NCBI GenBank assembly: GCA_038025085.1
Contig: CM076140.1
Coordinates: 29,065,001-29,129,000, forward strand
DNA length: 64,000 nucleotides
Direction: 5' to 3'
Source of the DNA: Tetragonia tetragonoides
Lineage: Eukaryota > Streptophyta > Magnoliopsida > Caryophyllales > Aizoaceae
This document shows, one piece after another, positions 44,743 through 55,905 of the stretch; within the stretch, counting starts at the first letter, position 1, and every line of letters starts with the position of its first letter. The translations under genes and the position numbers were made by a program. Below the pieces are notes generated by a model, which did no database searches, was not told the origin of the DNA, and worked only from the letters and a program-made list of their open reading frames with translations.

Positions 44743-45540
44743 AGTACTGCTTTTCATCCTGTGACGGATGGTCAGACGGAAAGGACAATTAAAACTCTGG
44801 AGGATATGCTTCGAGCGTGTGCCCTCGAATATCAAGGTTCGTGGGATAACCACATTTCGTTGATCGAATTTTCTTACAACAATAACTATCATTCTAGCAT
44901 TGATCTAGCACCATATGAAGCCTTATATGGTAGGAAGTGTAGATCGCATGTGTGTTGGAACGACATTAGTGAAAATTCTGTTTGGGTCCTAATATGACCC
45001 AACAGACCGTCGGTATTGTGAAGGTGATTCAAGCAAATATGTGAAGTGCACAAGATCGCCAGAAGTCGTATGCAGATAGAGGTCGTAGACCTGAAGAGTT
45101 TGAGGTGGGAAGCAAGATACTTTTGCGAGTATCTCCTACCAAGGGAGTTATGCGTTTTGGTCGTAAGGGGAAGTTGAGTCCTCGTTACATTGGACCCTAT
45201 GAGTTCCTAGAAAGGATTGGTGAGGTTGCTTATCGTTTGGCTTTGCCTGTAGAACTTGAAAAAGTCCACAATCTGTTTCACATCTCTCAATTGAAGCGAT
45301 ACGTACATGATCCAACTCATGTCGTTCAACCAGAAACGATCGAACTTGATGAGAGTTTGACGTATGAAGAACGTCCAGTCAAGATCACTGACCGAAAAGA
45401 ACGCTCAACTCGAACAAAGACTATTCCGATTGTGAAAGTTATTTGGTCCCGTCATGGTCAAGAAGAGGCAAGATGGGAAGTTGAATCCATGATGCGCGAG
45501 AAGTACCCAGATCTGTTTATCGAAGATACTAATTTCATTT
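44743..45540 (+). pseudogene. Tekay integrase, C-terminal part with chromodomain
   Basis: This resumes the integrase split at 4689: FHPVTDGQTERTIKTLED with the catalytic Glu (about 44752-44800), then EFSYNNNYHSSI and PYEALYGRKCRS. After a TGA at 44995-44997 and a frameshift, the C-terminal domain is open at 45105-45542 (FHISQLKRYVHD) and ends in a chromodomain-like fold (PVKITDRKER through VIWSRHGQEEARWEVE, about 45375-45500). The chromodomain would steer integration to certain chromatin. Its presence places the outer element among the chromoviruses. Confidence 0.85.
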
Positions 45541-45809
45541 GAGTTTCGGGACAAAACTCTTTTTAAGGAGGGTAGAATGTCACGCTTAGAAATTTCGTGT
45601 TTTGTTTACTGCTTTGCACGAGTTGCATGTTCAAGAATTGCATGTTGCGTTGTTACTCGACTTAGATCATGATCGTATTACTCGCATGGCATTGTCGTAG
45701 TCCTAAAATCGTTTTATACCTTCGAATGGATAAACTCGTTTTGTTTGAAGAAGTGATTACTTCATGTTTCAAGTTTCGAGACGAAACTTCTTTTAGGGAG
45801 AGTAGAATG
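45541..45809 (+). other. Tekay polypurine-tract region, duplicated
   Basis: Two similar ~45-bp segments, 45541-45585 and about 45772-45816, both read TTTCG(G/A)GAC(A/G)AAACT, then TTTTA(A/G)GGAG, then TAGAATGT. The second ends at the true LTR start (TGATACCCC, 45810), so its AGGGAGAGTAGAATG is the likely PPT. The first is followed by unrelated DNA. The origin of the duplicate is unclear. Confidence 0.65.
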
Positions 45810-46469
45810 TGATACCCCAATAACTTCTGTAATTATTATATCGATTTATAATTCTTTTATAAATAGTTTCAGCGATTTAAATCGTATATACATTTAATGG
45901 TTTGTTTTACTCAATTAAAGTCATAATAATATTAATTATTATTATGGGAATTTCATGGTTTATATTTATCAAAATTGGGGGATTTAATTAAATTGTTTTA
46001 TGTGTGAATAAAGAGGTTCTTCACATTGTTTTAATTAGCTTTAATTAGCAATTAAATTAGAAAATTATCTAAAGTATTCCTAAACGTAGCAGAATTGACT
46101 TTGGTTGACTGGAGCCTATATAAGCTTAATGTGAGGAAATTCATCAGTTTGCAAAATTGAACCAATTCTCACAATTCTCTCTCTTTCTCTTCTCACGACA
46201 CTCTCTCTCCTCTCTCTCTCCCTCAATCGACTCCCTCTCTCTCCTCTTGCTGTCGCCTACCACCAAGACAACCACCGGCCTCCCTCCCCTCGCCCGTAAT
46301 TTCTCTCCTCTCCCTCTTTCTTTCTCTCTATTCCTCCTTTTCTCTCGTGCTCTGTTTTTCTCTTGCCTCTCTCTCCTCTGGTTGCGCACGACCGCGCCAC
46401 CGCCTACGGTACCGCCAGGGCGCACATAGGCGGTCGCCGGTGATGGCCGGCGTGGCCTCCCCCTCCCCT

Positions 46470-46538
<69 letters not shown>

Positions 46539-49500
46539 TTTTCTCTCTCCTCACGTCGCCAGAGCACAAATGACCACCATCACCGACCATGGTGGTCGGT
46601 CGGTGGTGGTGATGGTTATGGCTCCAACCATGGGTCCTCTTGTGCATGACCGTGGTCGAGACTTGCACAATAAGTTAGGATTTCCATTTTTAATTTTCGT
46701 AATTAAATTAATTCGATTTTAAGCAGTTTTTATTTAATTATTTTTATATTTTGCACTCGTTTGGAACCCGAATCTGGATTTTCAAAAGCCTAGATCGATT
46801 GAAATAAATCAAGGAATTCAAGAAAAATATTATATTAATATTTTTTTACTGTTTAGATTTTTGTATTTATTGATTATGTCTCGGTAATTGTATTTAATTA
46901 GGACCAAACGAACAAGCGTGATCGGGTCGTGATTTGGAAGCTTACATTCTGTTAAGTGAGCGTTTGTTAGGCAATCAATTGTGCCTACCTCTTTCCAAAA
47001 CCCATAAAAAGGTGTTGACTTGTTATGTGCTAAATGCCTAATTGTTGTGAATTTAATATGTGAAGCATGATTAAATTATATCGTCCTTTAGTATGAGAAT
47101 CGAAATATATTCTTCGCTGTAATCATGAATTATAATGAGCATGATGAGTATATGAAGTTTCGTTAATTAATTAGTTCATATGCTAATTAATGAATAAGTT
47201 ATGTGATGGAGAATATTTGTATTATTATGTCATATTGTACGTGCTAAATGGAATGGGTTATTATTTGAGTTCTAATGAGCACCTATTATACGTCGTTAGA
47301 TGTATTTGTTGAATGGGTGAAATTTTGGATATCATGTTTTACTGCCGAAGTGCTGCCAAAATTTCATTAGACATATATCAAGCATGATCATTCGTTGTAT
47401 GCATAAATGTCATTATCGTTGTTATCTACTATTCATTATCATAAGCATGAAATGAAGTAGTGAGTCGTTGTCTCATTGTACTACTAAGTCAACCAATGCA
47501 AATTATGTTAATGATTAATAAGACTCCTAATGGATCCCTAGGAGTAGTCGAGCAATCGATATTATATCTAATTGATGTAGTCTAGAGATGTGTGATTCCC
47601 AAAGATACTTATGGACAACTCATAGCGTGTCTGGGATGTATCATTCCCCATTTGTTAATTCTCTACGTATCGATTATTATGTTAGAGATAGTGTGAATAT
47701 ACACTAGAGTATGTCCATGGCATGTCAATATCAATCGATAAACAATATGGGTAATCGTTGTTCTATTCGCTCTCTTATTACCCTAATCAAGATGGATTGT
47801 CTGTTGTGTTCGAATGATCACTAAAGCAAGATTTGCATGTAATTGAATATCGAGTATGCGTGTGCTTGAACGTGTGATTACTTGTGCATGCAAATGAATT
47901 TCAATGATTCTTCTAAGACACAGGTAAGGTTTGCGAAAGTGTTTTTACTGGGTATGGATGATGTTTATTCAGTTTATCTGATGTTTGTTTTCTTTTCTAT
48001 CTTCTCTTTTCTTCTGTACCTTGTTTCCGTCACGGAAACCAAAGTGCATGTGTTGTGGAGTGAGGACGTGTAGCCTTGGAGTTTAGATGTGGGCTTGTTC
48101 TCTAGACCGTTTATTTCTTTTAGTTTTTGGGATTTTTGTTTATGCCCTTGAAGGCAAAGTTGTAATAACTTTTTAGTGGACTTAAGTTCACTCTATATAC
48201 AACTTTGATATTAATGTTTTAATCCGTTTTAATTTGTTTAGTTTGCTCCCTTTTGATACCTAGCTTTTCTTTCGGCTTAGCATTTATTCTTTAGCGATAA
48301 ATGTTGCAGTAGCATCCCTTGGGTTTTGGACGCTTCAGTGGTGTCGAGTCATGTATAATGACGTTGATAGTTCCCAGAGATTAGTTGTAAATTATGGGGT
48401 CTGTAGACACCAAAATAAGTCACCCCTTTTTATATGCCCAATGACGATAATCGACATTTAAGAATATGAATTCTATGTCAATTCTCGAGTAACTTGCATC
48501 AAATTTATTCCATTTCATACCTCTATCTATAACCTTTCCAACGCCCCTTACCTTGTCCCAAACGGATACCGGAGTCAAAAGATGTGGTTCGACAAAGTTA
48601 TGGGACAAAAACGATACTCTGATTACCGCACTCCACGGTTCAAATGAGATTTTCATCCATTAGAGAAAGAGATCCCTAGTGGGCCTAATTTACATGTATT
48701 CCTCATACAAATAATTTCAAAATGACATATTATGGGTCCAAGTCCAATAAGAAATGAATGAGATATGATCCAATTACTGCAAGGTATACTGAAATGGACA
48801 CCTCTTAAGTGTTTGGGCGATTAATCCCAAAATACTCATGATAATTGGATTTATAATATGTCCAAATTAAGCCCTTTGAATAAGGAATCCAATGCAAAAA
48901 GAATCAGGTCAATCGGAGGTCAAACGAAGAAGTTATGGGCCTTTTAAGTCGAAACTCGCTAGCTGAAGCGATTGAACCGCTAGGCTAGCGGCTCAACCAC
49001 TTGCCCAAGCGGCTGAGCCGTTTGCCCTAGTGGCTAGACCGTTAATCCTAGCGGCTATGCCGCTTGTTGGAGCGGTAGTCGCTTGGACGCCAAGCAGCCC
49101 CCATTGAAAGGCGCCTGTTTGGACTTTTTTCGGCCTTTTTGTCCGTTTCGTCCCAGACTTAACCCTATCTCTATATATACTCTTTTCCTCCGTTTTTTCA
49201 AGGAGAACACAATGGTGAACTCAAATTAAACCCTAGAGCTCTCTAATTAATCCTATTCTCTCAATTTCCTCCATCTCCATCCTCCACCATCAAATAAACA
49301 GCCCTAAACACCATAAAAATACATTCAAACTCTACCATCCAACCTTAAATTTAACCTCTAATATTTCAACCACTCAAAAATCAACCTTCAATCCTTCTCA
49401 AGTACAAGTTCAAGAGCATCGACATTCAATTCTAATTCATTCAAGGTTCCACCTGAAGGCTCTATTTAATCTTCAAATCTATTTTATATTATTTCTAATC

Positions 49501-50184
49501 ATGTTTTATTTTATATTCGATTATGGTTAATTCTATTGCATTTTTTTAATTGCCTTGAAGTTACTAACTTGTTTGTTAATGAAATTTAGCAACTTGGCGC
49601 GTTTAGCAATCAAGGTAGGGTTGGAGGATTTTATTATTGATGTTCCTTTTTAATTTATTTTAGCATGCAATAATTGATCTTTTTCTATTGTTCTTATGCA
49701 AATTGGATTAAATGAATGAAAAAGTGATAACATATAATTTAATGGATGTTCAAACCCACTTAGTTAAATTTAGGACTTTGGACGACCGGATTTGTATGGA
49801 ACCGTGCAATATTATCTATTAATCAAGATCAATTTGTGAAGATCGTTTATTGAAACGGGCGTAATTGGGTGCCTAACATCTTCCCAATTCGTACCTACAC
49901 CCCCGAACTCAATCTTTGGCCATTGGGTCATTCAAGTCAATATTCCCAATCGGTATTGGGGTGCACTTAATTCGGGTTAGAGTCTCTTTAGACTTTCGAC
50001 TTGGATTATTTTCAATTGATTGGTTTCCTTGTTTTCCTTAAAATTTGGTGGCGACTTCCTGCTAATCTTAATCAAATCCCCATTAATTCTAAATAATACA
50101 AAATCCACTCGATTTTTGACCAAGAGTATGCGAGAGGCGCTCGGTGGGGTTGATTCCCCGTGAGGGTTCTTACAGGGTGTTACA
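45810..50184 (+). repeat. Tekay 3' LTR, interrupted by a solo LTR
   Basis: It starts TGATACCCC after the PPT. A TATA box CCTATATAAGC lies at about 46115-46125, followed by a CT-rich leader with a long (TC)n run at about 46480-46535. After removing the solo LTR (48402-50174) and one TSD copy, the LTR is about 2.6 kb and ends GGGTGTTACA at 50184, giving imperfect inverted ends with TGATACCCC. Its right flank is the LINE ORF1 remnant. Arg/Glu- and Ser/Leu-rich reading frames in the TC run are artefacts. Confidence 0.8.
48402..50174 (+). mobile_element. Solo LTR of the element C family
   Basis: It starts TGTAGACACC and ends GGGTTCTTACA. The flanking 5 bp are GGGTC (48397-48401) and GGGTG (50175-50179), a TSD with one mismatch. 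Its start (CCCCTTTTTATATGCCCAAT) matches the reversed LTR of element C (CCCCCTTTTTAAATGCCCAA). A half-site array lies at about 48961-49095 (AGCGGCTATGCCGCT, AGCGGCTGAGCCGTT), with a TATA box CTATATATAC at 49171-49180. It arose when the two LTRs of a full element recombined. Confidence 0.88.
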
Positions 50185-51146
50185 TACTTCTTCATCATCT
50201 TCAAACCAAACTTCATCTTTTTAAGGAAAAGTGATATCAACCTCAATTAGTAGCCTAGCATAGGAAACCCTCTCAAGTTCAGTTGTAACTCTATCAACAT
50301 AGAAAGGTTTTTCTACAACTACCTCATCTACTAAGTGAATCCAATGGCCAACAGCTAAGAGCCAAGTTAGGTAATTGTATCTACAAAAACATATGTCTGT
50401 AGCTAGTAGGATCCATAATGAAATTAGCTAACCACTCCCTCAAGATCAAGGGTTTAGCATTGAAGGCATAGGGACTGCGATTCAGCACTTCATTCATATC
50501 ATCAATAGAATCAAATTTTAAAAAATAAAATACCCATCATCATGCAAGTAGCATTTAGGCATAACAACAAAGTCCCAGTATGATTCAACATATTTCTTAA
50601 TTTCACTATAATAAGGAACATCTCCCAGTACAAACCATATTAAAGTCGTATCCCATCTCTTATTTGCTAAATGAGTTTTAGATTTATGCAATTTTGTAAT
50701 TGATTTTCCTTCCTTAATCACTGGTGGAATGAATTTCAGTTTAAAGGATTCATTAGCAACTCTATTAGGTGGAATTCTAATAGTTTCAACTTTAGGGGTA
50801 CTTACAGTTGAGAGGCGTTCTAACCGAGTTGCCAGAGTCACAGGCGAATCCTCTATACCCATCGATGGAGGGATACTCCAAAAGATAGGTTGCTCAAAGT
50901 GCTCAGGAGTATTCTCTCTCGCCGGCGTAACAACCTCGAGTGATGTTAGGACCATTATCAGCTGCTGGCAGCTCGAGGCCCCAGATTAGGAGATTCAAAC
51001 CCAGGCAAACCCCTGGACAACGAGCTATATTGCCCAAAATCTTCATGTTGTTCTTCATCATCTTCAACAACACACTCTTGAATCTCAGTATCGGTTACAA
51101 GGAACTCACTCAGAGGAATCGTAGTAGCTTTCTTTTTCCCCATCAA
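50185..51146 (-). pseudogene. LINE ORF1-type gene (DUF4283), truncated by the Tekay element
   Basis: The minus strand starts MGKKKATTIPLSEF at 51146. A frame break lies near 50960, then an open stretch 50955-50518 with the DUF4283 core (VLGDVPYYSEIKKYVESYW, DDGYFIFKFDSIDD, VLNRSPYAF, LREWLANF). Beyond it is a decayed tail (PNLALSCWPLDSLSR, then a YARLLIEVDI-like stretch near 50245-50215). It ends exactly at the Tekay LTR. Such proteins are the nucleic-acid-binding first ORF of plant L1-type LINEs. The rest of this LINE should lie to the left of the Tekay element, outside the window. Confidence 0.75.
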
Positions 51147-51239
51147 TGGTAGTTGTGCAAGTTAGCTATCACAGCTTAAAGTGCGCCGCTAAAGCATTTC
51201 TCTGTTGAACCCTAAGGTAAGAACATTTTCATTATTATT

Positions 51240-52682
51240 AGGGGTTTTTATATTGGTAGGCCTCAATTTTTGGCTTTTCAAATTAGTAGAACTTCTTTAA
51301 GTCAAAAATCAAGGGGTAGGCCTGTAGTTCTTAAACGTCTAGTTCGAACCCTCTTTTTGACTATTATGCCCTAAATTAAAAAGGTTTCCAACTCATTTTA
51401 TTTCTTAATTGGTGCCTAATTCAAATAATTAAACACTCTTAAGAAGTTGAAGAAAACCAGAGCTCAAGAAATGGTGGCTGGCAAACAGGTTACTTCGTGT
51501 TTGAATTCGTGTCATTTTTGTGTTGGGGTCTTAAAATACATAAAATTTATATAAAACTGAAGATAATTACATTCTATGACAAAATTTAATCATGTCAAAT
51601 TCGGTAATACATATCCGTGTTCGTGTTCGTGTTCGTGTTCGTGTCGTGTTTCTCTCAGTAACTTCATGTTCGTGTGGTGTCGTGTTATCGTGTCATGTTG
51701 TGTCATGTTATTGTGTCGTGGTATCGTGTAGTGTCAAACTTTGCCAAATCGGGCGTTTAGAGAAAAAAAAAATGAGAGTGATGGTGGCTCAAGATATGGA
51801 GGGGTTTTATTCCCTGTTTAGTCCCAAAATTCCTAGAACAGTGGAATGTTTACGGTTGCGCAATTTTATTGCATTTTTTTTTTTTGAGAGAGAAGAGCTT
51901 CACAAATAGCCAAACCACTGCTAGCTACTAACCCCCACACTAACAGCTCATCACCACCCAACACCCACCTCTAAACCATCGCGCCATCGAGTCGACCACC
52001 CAGAAATTCTGACTATTCCACCTTCGCTACTCCACAACCATCTTTGACAATGGCGAATCAGTTATATTTTCAATTGGTTGCTTATCCACCGCCACTAGCT
52101 AACCGCGGACCAGCCACCTCAAAACCACCGCGTCACCATCATACTGAAACCCAACCAGTTCAACAATGACGAGTCTCACCATTTTCTTTCTCCTCAAACT
52201 CAAACTCATCTCCCTATACCTTGGATGCGTATTTTCTTTCACTTCACTTAGTTTATTCCTCTTGATTCAGTTTGCCGAAAATCATATGAGTGACTGAAAA
52301 ATTGATGAGAACGTCGATTCGAATTTCGTTTTTCTTTTTCAATTTTCTGATTTGGGGATGAGTAGTTTTTTGTGATTTTGCTGACTCCTCCCCAGGAACC
52401 ATAATTCTCTTACATTGATGAATATCTATCAAAAAAATAAAAATGAAAAAAATGGCGAAAGTGTACCTATCAAGGGTGTTTTGAACAAAAATAATCGGGT
52501 CGACATTAGTTAACTCAGACGTACGGTCAAAGGGTGTAGTTAACGACAACATTCACGCGAGAGTTAAAGAGAGGGAACGGATCTGAAGATTTGAAAACTG
52601 CAGGCCTACCAGTTGGATTTTGACTTTAAGAAGTTCAGCTATTGGAAAAGAAAAAAGTTAAGGCCTAGCAATTGGAAAATCT
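51240..52682. mobile_element. Non-autonomous Mutator-like element with ~85-bp terminal inverted repeats
   Basis: 51240-51330 and the reverse complement of 52592-52682 align with scattered differences (TAGGCCTCAA / TAGGCCTTAA; GAACTTCTTTAAGTCAAA / GAACTTCTTAAAGTCAAA; GGTAGGCCTG in both). The flanking 9 bp are ATTATTATT on both sides (51231-51239, 52683-52691). That is a Mutator-size TSD, but it lies in ATT-rich DNA, so it is weak by itself. The 1.44-kb interior has no transposase. It contains a GTTCGT run (about 51614-51645). Confidence 0.7.
51612..51740. repeat. GTTCGT microsatellite and related degenerate GTGT/CGTGTTATCGTGT phrases
   Basis: Four to five copies of GTTCGT are followed by loosely repeated CGTGTCGTGTT and ATCGTGTCATGTTGTG phrases up to about 51740, inside the Mutator-like element. 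Confidence 0.7.
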
Positions 52683-52990
<308 letters not shown>

Positions 52991-53035
52991 TGTTTGTTTT
53001 TTTTGAGAAAAAATAAAAAATGCAAAATTTTTAAT

Positions 53036-53220
53036 TTTCCCCAATTTCTCCCAGTTTTCACCAGTTTAACCGAATTTGTTTTCCAGTTTCTCCTAGTCTT
53101 CACAAGGTTCTCCCAATTTTCACTAGTTTCTCCCAATTATCAGTTAGACTTCCCAGTTTTCACAAGTTTCTCCCAATTTTTACAAGTTTCTCCCAATTTT
53201 GCCTAGTTTCTCTTAGTTAC
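53036..53220. repeat. Degenerate ~17-bp tandem repeat
   Basis: A phrase close to TTTCTCCCAATTTTCACAAG recurs about ten times between 53036 and 53220, with units such as TTTCTCCTAGTCTTCACAAG and TTTCTCCCAATTTTTACAAG. It directly follows the ATT microsatellite. Confidence 0.85.
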
Positions 53221-53342
53221 CCGTTGAAACGAACGAGCCCTAAGTATCACAGATAGTTTTGAGGTGTAAATTAATAGATTGGATGGTACAATTTTGAAAT
53301 TTTAAATATTTTAGCAATGCAAACAATATCCATTATCTCATG

Positions 53343-55905
53343 CAGATTTTTTTTATTGAAATCTGGATAGCAAAATTCAAGCTACTAAGGAGGAATTACT
53401 AGCAGTGCAAGCTCAATTAACCACTGATCTGTTTAATAGTGAGATTATTCAGATAGAGGAACAAGTAACTTCTCAATGGAATCACTTGAGAGAAGTTGAG
53501 GAAAGCATCATAAGACAAAAAGCAATAATCAACTGGCTTCAAACTGGAGATGCAAACTCCAAGTTTTTTCATGCTTGCTTGAAGAGAAGAAGAGCTTCAA
53601 ATATTATCTCGTCTATTTTCACTTCTAAAAATGTGAAATTGACAACACTGGAGGACATCAAACAGGAGTTTCAGAACTTCTTTATTAGCATGATGGGTTC
53701 CAGTAGCCCTGAGATGTCTGCTATACATCCTGAAGTCATGAAGAATGGAGAGTTCCTGTCTATTGATCAGCAGATTGCCTTATGCTCATAGTTTACTGCA
53801 AAAGAAATTAAAGATGCTCTATGGGATATGGGAGATGAAAAGTCTCCAGGCCCCAATGGTTTTACTGTGGCTTACTACAAAGCTTCTTGGCACATCATAG
53901 GAGAGGACATTGTGCAAACTATTCAGAGTACCTTCCACTCAGATAAAATGATTAAAGCTTTAAATTGCACTTCTGTGACTCTAGTACCAAAAAAATCGAA
54001 TCATGCCTATGTTAGTGACTATAGGCCTATTGCATGTTATAATGTCCTTCAAAATCTTGTCCAAAACTCTTGCAAATAGGCTATGTAAAGTTTTGAATGA
54101 TATTGTGCATCTAGAGCAATCTGCATTCATCAAGGGAAGATTCATAGGTGATAACATAATCTTAGCTCATGAGATTATTAAACACTATGAAAGAAAGGAG
54201 GTTTCACCCAGATGCATAGTCAAGGTTGACTTCAGGAAAGCTTATGACTCTCTTGAGTGGTGCTTCATTGAGCAGATGTTAATTGGTCTTCATTTCCCTG
54301 CTAAATTTGTTCATGGCCGGGATCATGATGTGCATCAATACTGTTAGATACTCCCTCATGTTCAATGGCTATCCTATGGACCCTTTTCCTTCCAAGAGAG
54401 GGTTGAGACAAAAGGATCCACTTTCCCCTTACCTCTTTGTTAGAGCTATGGACTATTTATCATGATGCCGCCTAGCTGGATTGAAGGATCAACATGGTTT
54501 CAACTTCCATCCTCGATGCAAGAAATTTGATCTTGTACACTGTGTATTTGTTGATGACTTACTTCTCTTCTCAAGAGGTGATTTCAACTCAATGAAGCTG
54601 CTATTAGAGAAATTCCAAATGTTTTCAACTTGTTCAGGATTAAAAGCTAATGAAGCTAAACCAGATGTTTAATTACTTTGGAGAGGTTGGCCCATTAATT
54701 CAGTCTCAAATTACTGAGTTCCTAGGCATGAACAAAGGAGATCTCCCATTCAGATATCTTGGTGTGCCACTCACATCAATGAAACTCCATGTAGGATACT
54801 ATGACCCTCTAATTCAGAAAGTAACTGTCAGAATACAATTTTGGACAACAAGATTTTTGTCCTATGCAGGTCGTCTTGTCCTGATTAAGGCAGTCCTCTT
54901 TGCCTTCCAAAGAGAAGTTATGGGTCGGATGGCTGAATGCCTATTATGTCAAGAGAAATGATTTCTGGAGTATGAATAAACCCATGCAAGCTGCCTGGAT
55001 TGTTCAAAAGCTTTTTGATCTGAGACCTATTATGAGTTCTGTGGTGTATAGCCTAGCTGTGAACATATATAAAGTTGGAGAAGTTTACAAGAAACTACTC
55101 CCTGAGAGGCAGAAAAAAAATTGGCACAACATAGCTTTTTCTTCACTCTCTTGTCCTAAATGGAAGTTTATTATGTGGCTCCTTGTGCAGGAAAGGCTTC
55201 CCATATGGAAAAACCTTCACAAGATAGGCATTCAAGGCCCCAGCTGCTGTGTTTTTTGCAAGCAAAATGAAGAAAACTTTGAGCACCTGTTTTTCACTTG
55301 TGAGTTTGCTACTGAGATCTGGTACAAAAGCTTTCAGTGGATGAAAGTGCCATCTATACAGTGGAACTGGCGGGACATTGTTAAGCAAATTCAGCAGAAC
55401 TCTATAGGCAAAACAACAAGAAGCAAAGTCTTATATGCTTGATTTGTTGCTGTCATCTATCACGTATGGAAAGAGCGCAATATGAGAATATTTCAAGATC
55501 AAGCCTCCACAACTAGCAGTATTATGAGGGAGATTATCAACAGTCTGCATGTGCGTGCTACTGTCTCAAGAGATGTAAAGCTGAAAGAGCATTTTCAATT
55601 GCGTTTGAATTATTTTGTGTAATCTGTGTTGTTATATTGATGTTTTGTTTTCTTAGGAGGTCTCAGCAGGTTGTAGAATTCACTATGATTCTGGATGGTA
55701 ACAAAGAGCTTTCTCATGAAATGGAAATGGTACCATCTACAATGGAATCATGTCTACAACCTTTTAGTCTAGCTAGCCTAGTGTTATTCAGATTTGAGTT
55801 ATTTGAGTTGTAAGGGACTAGCTTGGCTAGTAATGCGCTGTAATTGTTATATCCTTTTGGAAGTAATAAAATCATCTTACATTCCAAAAAAAAAAAAAAA
55901 AAAAA
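53343..55905 (+). mobile_element. 5'-truncated L1-type LINE with poly(A) tail
   Basis: It contains the RT and zinc-binding parts of ORF2 but no endonuclease. It ends at a run of about 20 A residues (55886-55905) after AATAAAATC. No clear target-site duplication was found. It lies in the opposite orientation to the LINE ORF1 remnant at 50185-51146 and is a separate insertion. Confidence 0.82.
53360..55620 (+). pseudogene. LINE ORF2: reverse transcriptase and zf-RVT, broken
   Basis: Blocks in order: INWLQTGDANSKFFH (about 53527-53570), KSPGPNGFTVAYYK (about 53842-53880), VTLVPKK then YRPIACYN, a frameshift near 54050, LANRLCKVL, SAFIKGRFIGDNI, VKVDFRKAYDSLEW, KRGLRQKDPLSPYLF, the catalytic FVDD box (54547-54558), FRYLGVPL (about 54755-54778), and a zf-RVT domain (WLLVQERLPIW then CVFCKQNEENFEHLFFTC, about 55170-55300). 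Stops and three or more frameshifts are present. It would copy LINE RNA at the target site, but this copy is inactive. Confidence 0.88.

Larger units (their letters stand above)
919..50184 (+). mobile_element. Outer Ty3/gypsy chromovirus (Tekay-like), split by element B; 5' end not identified
   Basis: The domain order is gag, zinc knuckle, protease (DSGA), reverse transcriptase (FIDD), RNase H, integrase, C-terminal chromodomain, then polypurine tract and 3' LTR. That order with a chromodomain is diagnostic of plant chromoviruses, and the sequence style suggests the Tekay/Del clade. The body is interrupted at 4689/44743 by the 40-kb element B. The 3' LTR is interrupted by a solo LTR. Many in-frame stops and at least one internal deletion in the RT region make it inactive. 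It is the oldest layer of the nest. Confidence 0.85.

Noticed and set aside
46144..46668. Arg/Glu-repeat and Ser/Leu-repeat reading frames on both strands
   Set aside because: They come from a (TC)n run in the Tekay LTR leader.
53343..55905. LINE ORF2 as the partner of the ORF1 remnant at 50185-51146
   Set aside because: They are in opposite orientation and separated by a Mutator-like element and microsatellite, so they are separate insertions.
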